Both the position numbers and the translations under genes were made by a program. DNA of 64,000 bases from positions 62,001 to 126,000 of the forward strand of contig NZ_JAGQDE010000009.1 in the NCBI RefSeq assembly GCF_018069755.1. The letters run 5' to 3'. The notes under the pieces were generated by a model. That model did no database searches and had not been told where the DNA came from. It saw nothing but the letters and a program-made list of their open reading frames with translations. Of the stretch, positions 52,887 to 62,250 are shown one piece after another. This DNA comes from Ideonella aquatica (lineage in GTDB: Bacteria; Pseudomonadota; Gammaproteobacteria; Burkholderiales; Burkholderiaceae_C). Position 1 is the stretch's first letter, and the number at the start of each line of letters is the position of its first letter.

Positions 52887-53906
52887 GTGGACCAGATCCT
52901 CATCAACCTGCTCAACGGCATCAGCTCCGGGCTGCTGCTGTTCATGCTGAGTTCGGGCCTGACGCTGATCTTCAGCATGATGGGCGTGCTGAACTTCGCC
53001 CATGCCAGCTTCTACATGGTGGGCGCCTACGCCGCCTATACGTTGACGCCGCTGATTGGCTTCACCGCCTCGCTGCTGTTGTCACCGCTGCTGGTGGGCG
53101 GCCTGGGGGCGCTGTTCGAGCGCACGGCGCTGCGCCGCGTGCACAAGTTCGGTCATGTGCCTGAGCTGCTGATCACCTTTGGCCTGAGCTATGTGGTGGG
53201 CGAGGTGGTGGCGCTGATCTGGGGCCGCTCGCCGCTGACCTTTGATCCGCCCACCTGGCTGCAGGGGCCGGCCTTCACCATTGTGCAATCGGCGCAGAAC
53301 GGGCTGTCGCTGGCCCTGGGCGCCGCACCGGCCGAGGTGTGCAATGCAGTGGGCGCGGCCTGCTCGCGCTTCCCGCTGACCCGGGCCTTCATGGCGGTGG
53401 TGGCACTGGGCATGCTGGTCTCGCTGTGGCTGCTGCTCACCCGCACCCGCATCGGCCTGGTGATCCAGGCGGCGCTGACCCACCCCGAGATGGTCGAGGC
53501 GCTGGGCCACAACGTGCCGCGCGTCTTCATGCTGGTGTTCGGCAGCGGCTGTGCGCTGGCCGGGCTGGCGGGCGTGATCGGCGGCGTCACCTTCGTCACC
53601 GAACCCAACATGGCCAACATCGGGCCAATCATCTTTGCCGTCATCGTCATCGGCGGCATGGGCTCGCTCAGCGGCGCCTTCGTCGGCTCGCTGGTGGTGG
53701 GCCTGTTGCAGACCTTGCCACTGACCGTGGACGCCAATGGCGTGGACATGTTCCGGCTGATCGGTGTGAGCATCAGCCCTGACAGTCCGGCCATGGCGCT
53801 GCTGCGCATCAAGCTGTCCGAGACCGCGCAGATCCTGCCCTACCTGGCGCTGGTGCTGATCCTGATCCTGCGGCCCAAGGGCCTGCTGGGCACGCGTGAG
53901 GGCTGA
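52887..53906 (+). CDS. ABC transporter permease, LivH-like
   Basis: The protein is 339 residues from a GTG with a weak ribosome site. About eight hydrophobic helices are seen. The N-terminal pattern NGISSGLLLFMLSSGLTLIFSMMGVLNFAHA is typical of LivH (core GLTLIFSMMGVLNFAHA). GGMGSLSGAFVGSLVVG is the conserved cytoplasmic-loop motif that contacts the ATPase. It forms one half of the inner-membrane channel with the LivM-like protein. Confidence 0.92.
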   Translation: MDQILINLLNGISSGLLLFMLSSGLTLIFSMMGVLNFAHASFYMVGAYAAYTLTPLIGFTASLLLSPLLVGGLGALFERTALRRVHKFGHVPELLITFGLSYVVGEVVALIWGRSPLTFDPPTWLQGPAFTIVQSAQNGLSLALGAAPAEVCNAVGAACSRFPLTRAFMAVVALGMLVSLWLLLTRTRIGLVIQAALTHPEMVEALGHNVPRVFMLVFGSGCALAGLAGVIGGVTFVTEPNMANIGPIIFAVIVIGGMGSLSGAFVGSLVVGLLQTLPLTVDANGVDMFRLIGVSISPDSPAMALLRIKLSETAQILPYLALVLILILRPKGLLGTREG

Positions 53907-53913
53907 GACTGCC

Positions 53914-55221
53914 ATGCACCACACACGCGAATCCCGTCCCAATTTCCACTTCAAGCCCTGGAATGTCGGCCGCATCCTGATCTGGAGCCTGTACGCGCTG
54001 CTGCTGGGCGTGGCGCCGCTGTGGTGGACCAGCAGCTTCGGGCAGACCATGCTCAGCCAGATCGGCATCGGCATCATCGTCTGCCTGGCCTACAACGTGC
54101 TGCTGGGGCAGGGCGGCATGCTCAGCTTCGGGCATGCGGTCTACAGCGGGCTGGGTTCGTTCCTGGCCATCCACACGCTGAACATGGTGGGGGCCGGCAC
54201 GCTCGGTCTGCCGGTCAGCCTGGTGCCGCTGGTCGGCGGTCTGGGGGGCCTGTTCTTCGCGGCCGTGCTGGGTTGGGTGACCACCAAGAAATCGGGCACC
54301 ACCTTCGCGATGATCACGCTGGGGGTGAGCGAGCTGGTGTGGTCGATGTCGCTGATGATCCCCGAGTTCTTCGGCGGCGAGGGCGGCGTCTCGGGCAACC
54401 GGGTGGTCGGCGAAAAGCTGCTGGGCATCAGTTTCGGCCCGCAGATCCAGGTCTACTACCTGATCGCCGTCTACTGCTTCATTTGCACGGCGGCGCTGTT
54501 CGCGCTGACGCGCACGCCGCTGGGCCGGATGCTCAATGCGGTGCGCGACAACCCCGAGCGGGTCGAGTTCATCGGCTACTCGACCCAGCGTGTGCGCTAC
54601 CTGGCCTTCATGATCTCGGGCTTCTTCGCGGGCATCTCGGGCGGCCTGGCGGCGATCAACTTCGAGATCGTCACCGCCGAGGTGGTGGGCGCGGCGCGCT
54701 CGGGCGCCTACCTGCTGTTCGTCTTCCTGGGCGGCGCCACCTTCTTCTTCGGGCCCATCCTGGGTGCGGTGCTGATGGTCGTGGCCCTGGCGCTGCTGTC
54801 CGAGATCACCAAGGCCTGGCTGCTCTACCTGGGCCTGGTCTTCGTATTGATGGTGATGTATGCGCCAGGCGGCTTTGCCAGCCTGATCATGATGAACCTG
54901 CGCGTGGCGGCCTTTGGCAAGCTGCGCCAGCTCTGGACCGCCTACCTGGCGCTGGGCGGTGCCGGCGCGGCCGTGCTGCTGGGGGTGGCGGCGATGATCG
55001 AGATGATCTACCACCTGCAGCTCAATGCCGCCCTGGGCCCCCAGCTGCCCTTCATGGGCGCGATGATCGACGCCAGCGGCACCGACGCCTGGGCAGGAGC
55101 CGTGTTCGTGACCCTCACCGGCGTGGCACTGTTCGAGTTGGCCCGCCGCCAGTTCGCCCGTCAATGGGGCGAGGTGCAGGAAGACATCGAGAAAGAGATC
55201 AAGCGGAGGGAGACGCTGTGA
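53914..55221 (+). CDS. ABC transporter permease, LivM-like
   Basis: The protein is 435 residues with about ten hydrophobic helices. The segment NVLLGQGGMLSFGHAVYSGL is the LivM hallmark. MISGFFAGISGGLAAINF and APGGFASLIMM follow. It is longer than most LivM proteins (300-380) because of an extra C-terminal helix pair (AYLALGGAGAAVLLGVAA, AGAVFVTLTGVALF) and a charged tail. It is coupled to the next gene by a GTGA overlap. Confidence 0.92.
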   Translation: MHHTRESRPNFHFKPWNVGRILIWSLYALLLGVAPLWWTSSFGQTMLSQIGIGIIVCLAYNVLLGQGGMLSFGHAVYSGLGSFLAIHTLNMVGAGTLGLPVSLVPLVGGLGGLFFAAVLGWVTTKKSGTTFAMITLGVSELVWSMSLMIPEFFGGEGGVSGNRVVGEKLLGISFGPQIQVYYLIAVYCFICTAALFALTRTPLGRMLNAVRDNPERVEFIGYSTQRVRYLAFMISGFFAGISGGLAAINFEIVTAEVVGAARSGAYLLFVFLGGATFFFGPILGAVLMVVALALLSEITKAWLLYLGLVFVLMVMYAPGGFASLIMMNLRVAAFGKLRQLWTAYLALGGAGAAVLLGVAAMIEMIYHLQLNAALGPQLPFMGAMIDASGTDAWAGAVFVTLTGVALFELARRQFARQWGEVQEDIEKEIKRRETL

Positions 55222-56006
55222 ATGCGGCCACCCAGTCCCCGTATGCGCTGGAACTGCTGGACGCCTACAAGCGCTTCGGCAAGACCGAGATCATCCGCGG
55301 CGCCACGCTGCAGGTGAAGCCGGGCGAGCGCGTGGCCATCATCGGCCCCAATGGCGCCGGCAAGTCCACGCTGTTCAACCTGATTTCGGGCCGCTTTGGC
55401 CTGAGCAGTGGCGAGATCCGCCTGCACGGCCAGCGCATCGACGGCCTGGCGCCCTACGAGATCAATCGCCGCGGTCTGTCGCGCAGCTTCCAGGTCAGCA
55501 ACCTGTTCACGCGCCTGAGCGTGTTTGAGAACCTGCGCTGCGCCGTGCTGTGGTCGATGAAGCAGCGCTACAGCTTCTGGCGCTTCCTGGCCGACCTGCA
55601 CGAGGTCAATGACCGCGCCGAGGAAGTGCTGGAGATGATCAAGCTCGACAAGCGGCGCGACCAGCTGGCGATGAACCTGACCTACGCCGAGCAGCGCGCG
55701 TTGGAGATCGGCATCACCATCGCCGGTGGCTCCAGCGTGATCCTGCTGGACGAGCCCACCGCCGGCATGAGCAAGAGCGAGACCAAGCGCTTCATCCAGC
55801 TGATCCGCGAGGTCACCGAGGGCAAGACCCTGCTGACCGTGGAGCACGACATGGGCGTGGTCTTCGGCCTGGCCGACCGCATCGCGGTGGTGGTCTACGG
55901 CGAGGTGATCGCCTTCGACACCCCCGAGGCGGTGCGTGCCAACGCCAAGGTGCAGGAGGCCTACCTGGGCAGCGTGCTGGCCGAGACGCAGGCGGCAGGA
56001 GCGTGA
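55218..56006 (+). CDS. ABC transporter ATP-binding protein, LivG-like
   Basis: The protein is 262 residues from GTG inside the GTGA overlap, with GGAGG upstream. Walker A is GPNGAGKST and Walker B SVILLDEPTAGM. The signature segment reads NLTYAEQRALEIG, a variant of the LSxGxQ motif. LTVEHDMGVVF is the H-loop. With the following LivF-like subunit it drives transport. The open frame extends far upstream into livM, but that part is out of the ABC family. Confidence 0.93.
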   Translation: MNAATQSPYALELLDAYKRFGKTEIIRGATLQVKPGERVAIIGPNGAGKSTLFNLISGRFGLSSGEIRLHGQRIDGLAPYEINRRGLSRSFQVSNLFTRLSVFENLRCAVLWSMKQRYSFWRFLADLHEVNDRAEEVLEMIKLDKRRDQLAMNLTYAEQRALEIGITIAGGSSVILLDEPTAGMSKSETKRFIQLIREVTEGKTLLTVEHDMGVVFGLADRIAVVVYGEVIAFDTPEAVRANAKVQEAYLGSVLAETQAAGA

Positions 56007-56008
56007 CG

Positions 56009-56716
56009 ATGAGCAGCGAACTGCTGAAGCTGGACAACGTCCACGCCTACTACGGCAAGAGCCATGTGCTGCATGGCGTGTCGATGTCGGTGGGCGAGGG
56101 CGAGATCGTCAGCCTGCTGGGCCGCAATGGCTCGGGCCGCTCCACCACCGTCAAGGCCATCATGGGCCTGGTGGATGCCACCGGCGGCATCGCCTGGCGC
56201 GGCGAGCAGATCACTGGCCGCAAGGCCTTCGAGATCGCCCACCGCGGCATCGGCTACGTGCCCGAGAACCGCGACATCTTTCCCAAGCTGACCGTGCACC
56301 AGAACCTGCTGCTGGGCGAAAAGTCGGGCCGCAAGAGCACGCGCTGGCAGATCGACGACATGTATGGCCTGTTCCCGCGCCTGAAGGAGCGCCAGCACAC
56401 CGAGGCCGGCGTGCTCTCAGGTGGCGAGCAGCAGATGCTCACGCTGTGCCGCACGCTGATGGGCGACCCCGACCTGATCATGATCGACGAGCCTACCGAA
56501 GGGCTGGCGCCGAAGATCGTGGAACTGGTGGCCGAGTACCTGCGCGAACTCAAGCGCCGCGGCATCAGCGTGCTGCTGGTCGAGCAGAAGCTGACGATTG
56601 CGCTGGAGGTCTCCGAGCGCTGCCTGGTGATGGGCCACGGCCGCATCGTCTTCGAGGGCACGCCCGCGGGGCTGAAGGCCGACAGCTACGTCCGCAAGGA
56701 GTGGCTGGAGGTGTGA
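56009..56716 (+). CDS. ABC transporter ATP-binding protein, LivF-like, with Walker A Lys replaced by Arg
   Basis: The protein is 235 residues. ATG was chosen over a GTG 6 bp earlier because AGGAG is better spaced to it. The Walker A reads GRNGSGRSTT: residue 44 is arginine (codon CGC) where ABC ATPases have the catalytic lysine. The other motifs are normal: LSGGEQQMLTL, LIMIDEPTEGLAP and LLVEQKL. If the substitution reduces ATP hydrolysis at one site, the LivG-like partner would carry the cycle. Confidence 0.92.
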   Translation: MSSELLKLDNVHAYYGKSHVLHGVSMSVGEGEIVSLLGRNGSGRSTTVKAIMGLVDATGGIAWRGEQITGRKAFEIAHRGIGYVPENRDIFPKLTVHQNLLLGEKSGRKSTRWQIDDMYGLFPRLKERQHTEAGVLSGGEQQMLTLCRTLMGDPDLIMIDEPTEGLAPKIVELVAEYLRELKRRGISVLLVEQKLTIALEVSERCLVMGHGRIVFEGTPAGLKADSYVRKEWLEV

Positions 56717-56752
56717 GTGGCGGGGGCCTTGCACAGGCTCCCCGCCGACGAT

Positions 56753-57835
56753 TCAATGCACCGGTGCCAGTTCAACCTGGATGCTGGTGCTGGTCACGGT
56801 CCAGCGCAGCGCGCGCATCGGGCCGCCATCCACCAGGTTGCCGTAGCCGACGATCATGCCAGCGTCATTGATGCCGGTGGCCACACTGTGGGTGCCGCCG
56901 GGGTAGTGGCCCAGCGTGAGGGCAGCGCCACCGCGCCACAGCACGGCGATCGAGTGCACACCCACACCTGGCGATGGGCCGAAGCCGACCATGTCGCCCA
57001 GGTTGTTGATGCCCAGCACCTCGTGGCCATAGGCGCGCTTGCCGCCATCGCGGCCGGGCAGGTAGCGCATCGTTCCCTTTTTCCAGATCACCGGGATGCG
57101 GCCCGGGGCCAGACCGGCGATCAGACCTTTGTCGTTGACATGCGTGGCATTGCCCAGACCCAGATCTGTGAACTGGCCACCCTTCCAGGAAAAAGCCCGG
57201 AACGCCGATCCGACCAGGGCAGTGCCCACCACCACGCCCTTGTTGCTGATGCCATGGGCTTCATGGAAGGCCAGATAGCCTGGGTCCGGCGACCCCATCT
57301 CGCCCAGCTGGGTGACGCTGCCATCGGGGTTCCAGCGCACGGCACGCTGGGCGAAGTTGTCGGTGACCGAGGAACCCACCGCTTGCCCAGCGTCGTTGAT
57401 GGCGAACGCCCGAGCCAGGCCGTAGCTGCCAAGCGATGGCAGGTACTGCGCGTTGCCGTTGGCGGCCCACTTCACCGCGGCCCAATGGTCGCGCGTGGCC
57501 TGGTGGGAGCCCACGGCTTCACCCGATCGGTTGATGGACGCCGGCATGGCCAGGAAGCCGCTGCAGCAGTCGGGCAGCGCACTGATGACGCCGCCGGAAG
57601 ACCACTGCGCATTGACGATCTGGAAGTCGCCATCGCGCATCGCGATGCCAATGGCCTGCCCCGACTGGCTCAGCGCCAGGGCCGATGAAAAGCCACCGGT
57701 GTAGAGACCGCCCAGGTCCTGCACCGTCGTCGCGGCCTGTCCGCTCGCGGGCCACGCGAGCGCCGCGGCCAGGGTGCCGGCCAGGAGCCAGGCCGAGGCC
57801 CGTGAGCGGTGGGTGGTGGAGGTCGTGTCACTCAT
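56753..57835 (-). CDS. Secreted HAF-repeat protein
   Basis: The protein is 360 residues with a signal peptide (LLAGTLAAALAWPASGQA). The body is a series of ~45-residue repeats around INDAGQAVG, ISNKGVVVG, VNDKGLIAG, INNLGDMVG and INDAGMIVG, followed by W-rich segments. This is the HAF / DUF3466 extracellular repeat family, probably a beta-propeller. Function is unknown. AAGGGGA precedes the ATG. It is convergent with the ABC operon and divergent from the fatty-acid operon. Confidence 0.8.
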   Translation of the reverse strand: MSDTTSTTHRSRASAWLLAGTLAAALAWPASGQAATTVQDLGGLYTGGFSSALALSQSGQAIGIAMRDGDFQIVNAQWSSGGVISALPDCCSGFLAMPASINRSGEAVGSHQATRDHWAAVKWAANGNAQYLPSLGSYGLARAFAINDAGQAVGSSVTDNFAQRAVRWNPDGSVTQLGEMGSPDPGYLAFHEAHGISNKGVVVGTALVGSAFRAFSWKGGQFTDLGLGNATHVNDKGLIAGLAPGRIPVIWKKGTMRYLPGRDGGKRAYGHEVLGINNLGDMVGFGPSPGVGVHSIAVLWRGGAALTLGHYPGGTHSVATGINDAGMIVGYGNLVDGGPMRALRWTVTSTSIQVELAPVH

Positions 57836-58008
57836 CAGGTATCCCCTTGTAAATGGTCGTTTTGCACATCATGACCGCATGCATCACCACGCACAAGCCC
57901 AAACCTGTGTCCGGATGAATCGTTGCTGCCGCTGGGGCCCGCGCATCAGGGTTAATGAGGAGTCCTGCTGTCGCTGGGGCGACGCGGGCGCCCGCCGCTT
58001 CTCCATAG

Positions 58009-58028
58009 AATCGAACGATCGTTCTATT
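58009..58028. promoter_or_regulatory. Palindromic operator of the beta-oxidation operon
   Basis: AATCGAACGATCGTTCTATT is a 20-bp palindrome with a single mismatched pair. Its core GAACGATCGTTC is perfect. It overlaps a possible -10 box (TAGAAT, 58006-58011) 33 bp upstream of the FadB-like start. Repression by a dimeric TetR-family protein is the likely mode. Confidence 0.7.
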
Positions 58029-58060
58029 TGCGTCTTACCCCTTCGCGAGGACACGCCGAC

Positions 58061-60154
58061 ATGACTGCACGCTATGAGACCCGCGGCCCGGTGGCCGTGA
58101 TCACGCTGGACAACCCGCCGGTCAACGGCCTGGGCTACGCCACCCGCGTGGGCGTGGCGCAGGGCCTGGAGCAGGCCGACGCCGACCCGGCCGTGAAGGC
58201 GGTGGTGATCACCGGCGCCGGCAAGGCCTTCTCCGGCGGCGCCGACATCAAGGAGTTCGGCTCGCCCAAGGCCACCGCCGCGCCCAACCTGCTCGACCTG
58301 ATCCGCGCCTGCGAGCTGTGCAGCAAGCCGGTGGTGGCCGCGGTGCACAGCGTGGCCATGGGCGGCGGCCTGGAGCTGGCGCTGGGCTGCCACTACCGGG
58401 TGACGGCGCCGGGCGCCAACATCGCGCTGCCGGAGGTGAAGATCGGTCTGATCCCGGGCGCCGGTGGCACGCAGCGCCTGCCGCGCGTGCTGGGCGTGGA
58501 AACTGCGCTGAACATCATCGTCTCGGGCGATCCGGTCAAGAGCGAGCTGCTGGCCAGCCTGCCGGGCCAGAAGCTCTTTGACAAGGTGATCGAGGGCGAC
58601 CTGCTGGACGGCGCCATCGCCTTCGCGCTGGAGAAGGCCGATGTGCGTCCGCTGCCGCTGGTGCGCGACCTGAAGGTGCGCCACGAGAACCCGGACGGTT
58701 ATTTCCAGTTCGCCCGCAACATGGTCAAGGGCATGGCCAAGAACTTCCCGGCGCCGGCCAAGTGTGTGGACGCCGTCGAGGCCTCGATCAGCAAGAGGTT
58801 CGACGAGGGCATGGTTTATGAGCGCGAGATCTTCACCGCGCTGATGTTCACGCCCGAGTGCAAGGCGCTGCGCCATGCCTTCTTCGCCGAGCGCGCCGCC
58901 AGCAAGATCCCCGACGTGCCCGAGGACACCCCGGTGCGCGCCATCAACAAGGTCGCGGTGATCGGCGCCGGCACCATGGGCGGCGGCATCAGCATGAACT
59001 TCCTGAACGCCGGCATCCCGGTGGTCATCCTGGAGATGAAACAGGATGCGCTGGACCGCGGCATCGGCACCATCCGCAAGAACTACGAGGCCCAGGTCAA
59101 GAAGGGCAAACTCAAGGTCGACAAGTACGAGCAGCGCATGGCGCTGCTGAGCACCACGCTGAGCTACGCCGACATCGGCGACGCCGATCTGGTGATTGAG
59201 GCCGTGTTCGAGGACCTGGACGTCAAGAAGGCCGTCTTCGAGCAGCTGGATGCGGTGATGAAGCCCGGCGCCATCCTGGCTTCGAACACCTCCACACTGG
59301 ACCTCAACAAGATCGCTGCCTTCACGAAGCGCCCGCAGGACGTGGTGGGCATGCATTTCTTCAGCCCCGCCAACGTGATGAAGCTGCTGGAGGTGGTGCG
59401 CGGCGCCGCCACGGCCAAGGACGTGCTGGCCACCGTGATGCAGCTGGGCAAGAAGATCCGCAAGACCTGCGTGGTCTCGGGCGTGTGCGACGGCTTCATC
59501 GGCAACCGCATGATCGAGCAGTACAGCCGCCAGGCCGGCTTCCTGCTGGAAGAAGGCTGCACGCCGCAGCAGGTGGACAAGGCGGTCGAGAAGTTCGGCT
59601 TCGCGATGGGCCCGTTCCGCATGGGCGACCTGGCCGGCAACGACATCGGCTGGTACATCCGCAAGCGTCGCTACCTGGAAAAGCCCAACCTGCGCTACTC
59701 CAAGACGGCTGACCTGCTGTGCGAGCTGGGCCGCTACGGCCAGAAGACCGGCGCCGGCTGGTACGACTACGTGCCGGGCAAGCGCGATGCGATCCCGTCG
59801 GCGGTGGTCACCGAGATGATCGACAAGCACCGGGCCGAGCTGGGCATCACGCCGCGCCAGATCAGCGACGAGGAGATCGTCCAGCGCCTGGTCTTCGCGC
59901 TGGTCAACGAGGCGGCCAAGCTGCTGGAGGAGGGCATTGCCAACCGCGCCTCCGACGTCGACATGGTCTACCTGACCGGCTATGGCTTCCCGCTGCACCG
60001 CGGCGGTCCGATGTGCTATGCCGACACGCTGGGCCTGTGGAACGTGGCGCAGGCGATGAAGCGCTTCGCCAAGAACCCCCACGACGACGCCGAGTTCTGG
60101 CAGCCCGCGCCGCTGCTGGCCCGTCTGGCCGCCGAAGGCAAGAGCTTCTCCTGA
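58061..60154 (+). CDS. Bifunctional enoyl-CoA hydratase / 3-hydroxyacyl-CoA dehydrogenase (FadB/FadJ-like)
   Basis: The protein is 697 residues. The N-terminal crotonase domain has [22 protein letters not shown] and [14 protein letters not shown], with both catalytic glutamates. The dehydrogenase domain has the NAD motif [13 protein letters not shown] and the active-site His in [17 protein letters not shown]. It performs steps two and three of beta-oxidation. GAGGAC precedes the ATG. It is the first gene of the operon with thiolase, two thioesterases and acyl-CoA dehydrogenase. Confidence 0.95.
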   Translation: MTARYETRGPVAVITLDNPPVNGLGYATRVGVAQGLEQADADPAVKAVVITGAGKAFSGGADIKEFGSPKATAAPNLLDLIRACELCSKPVVAAVHSVAMGGGLELALGCHYRVTAPGANIALPEVKIGLIPGAGGTQRLPRVLGVETALNIIVSGDPVKSELLASLPGQKLFDKVIEGDLLDGAIAFALEKADVRPLPLVRDLKVRHENPDGYFQFARNMVKGMAKNFPAPAKCVDAVEASISKRFDEGMVYEREIFTALMFTPECKALRHAFFAERAASKIPDVPEDTPVRAINKVAVIGAGTMGGGISMNFLNAGIPVVILEMKQDALDRGIGTIRKNYEAQVKKGKLKVDKYEQRMALLSTTLSYADIGDADLVIEAVFEDLDVKKAVFEQLDAVMKPGAILASNTSTLDLNKIAAFTKRPQDVVGMHFFSPANVMKLLEVVRGAATAKDVLATVMQLGKKIRKTCVVSGVCDGFIGNRMIEQYSRQAGFLLEEGCTPQQVDKAVEKFGFAMGPFRMGDLAGNDIGWYIRKRRYLEKPNLRYSKTADLLCELGRYGQKTGAGWYDYVPGKRDAIPSAVVTEMIDKHRAELGITPRQISDEEIVQRLVFALVNEAAKLLEEGIANRASDVDMVYLTGYGFPLHRGGPMCYADTLGLWNVAQAMKRFAKNPHDDAEFWQPAPLLARLAAEGKSFS

Positions 60155-60185
60155 TCCACGCCTCCAACGCAACCCAGGACACACC

Positions 60186-61360
<1,175 letters not shown>

Positions 61361-61361
<1 letters not shown>

Positions 61362-61798
61362 TGAGCGACGCGCGTGCCAGCCCCGAGGCCTTTCTGCAGA
61401 TGGGCCGGGAGATCCTGGCGAAGCAGCCCTTCAGCGGCCTGCTGGGCGCGGAGCTGACGGCCCTGTCGCCGGGTCAGGTGGAGCTGCAACTGCCGCTGCG
61501 CGACGAGCTCAAGCAGCAGCACGGCTTCGCCCATGGCGGCGTGGTCAGTTACCTGGCCGACAACGCGCTGACCTACGCCGGTGGCACGGCCATGCAGGTG
61601 CCCGTGGTCACCTCCGAGTTCAAGATCAACTATGTTCGGCCGGCGCTGGGCCAGCGACTGGTGGCGCGCGCCCGCGCCGAAGCCACCGGCAAGGCGCAGA
61701 GCGTGGCGCGCTGCGAGGTGTACGCGGTGACCGACGGCGTCGAGAAGCTGTGCGCGCTGGCGCAGGGCACGATCGTTCGCCTGGGTGAGGGCGGCTGA
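61361..61798 (+). CDS. PaaI-family hotdog thioesterase, copy 1
   Basis: The protein is 145 residues. The PaaI pattern is QHGFAHGGVVSYLADNALTYAG, with catalytic Asp in LADNAL and the HGG motif. The strand TSEFKINYVRPALGQRL follows. It removes CoA from acyl or aromatic-acyl thioesters that stall the pathway. It is fused in translation to the thiolase gene (TGATG). Confidence 0.9.
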
Positions 61799-61800
61799 GC

Positions 61801-62220
61801 ATGGACCTCGACACGCTCCGCCGCTTCTTCCAGCTCTCGCCCTTCATGCGCGACCTGGGAGCGGAGCCCACAGCCGTGTCGCCGGGCCGGGTGACTGCGG
61901 TGCTGCCCATGCAGGACCGGTTCCGCCAGCACAGCGGCCACGCCCACGCCGGGGTGCAGACCACGCTGGCCGACCACAGCATGGGCTCGGCCGCCCAGAC
62001 CCTGGTGGCCGATGGCCACTGGGTGCTGACCGCCGACCTGAAGGTGAGCCTGCTGCGCCCGGCCGATGGCGAGCGCCTAGTCTGCGAGGCCTGGGTGGTC
62101 AAGCCCGGCCGCACGCTGAGCTTCACCGAGGCCGAGGTCTGGGCCGAGCGCGAGGGCGACCGCACGCTGGTGCTGAAGGCCTCGGCGACGATGGCCGTGG
62201 TGCCGCTCGATCGGCGCTGA
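61801..62220 (+). CDS. PaaI-family hotdog thioesterase, copy 2
   Basis: The protein is 139 residues, the same fold as its neighbour but clearly diverged (GHAHAGVQTTLADHSMG, with HAG in place of HGG). It starts 2 bp after copy 1. It is probably another acyl-CoA thioesterase with different chain preference. Asp in LADHS corresponds to the catalytic Asp of the family. Confidence 0.87.
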   Translation: MDLDTLRRFFQLSPFMRDLGAEPTAVSPGRVTAVLPMQDRFRQHSGHAHAGVQTTLADHSMGSAAQTLVADGHWVLTADLKVSLLRPADGERLVCEAWVVKPGRTLSFTEAEVWAEREGDRTLVLKASATMAVVPLDRR

Positions 62221-62250
62221 GAGCGCCCACACCGCAACCAAGGAGGGCGC

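Noticed and set aside
54021-55217. Open frame continuing upstream of the LivG-like gene through the LivM-like gene
   Set aside because: It is out of frame with the permease, which is clearly coding. ABC homology starts only after the GTG with GGAGG at 55218.
61769-61778. ACGATCGTTC inside the first PaaI gene, resembling the fatty-acid operator
   Set aside because: It lies within a coding sequence, is only a partial match (lacking the TA end), and is explained by the Thr-Ile-Val-Arg codons.
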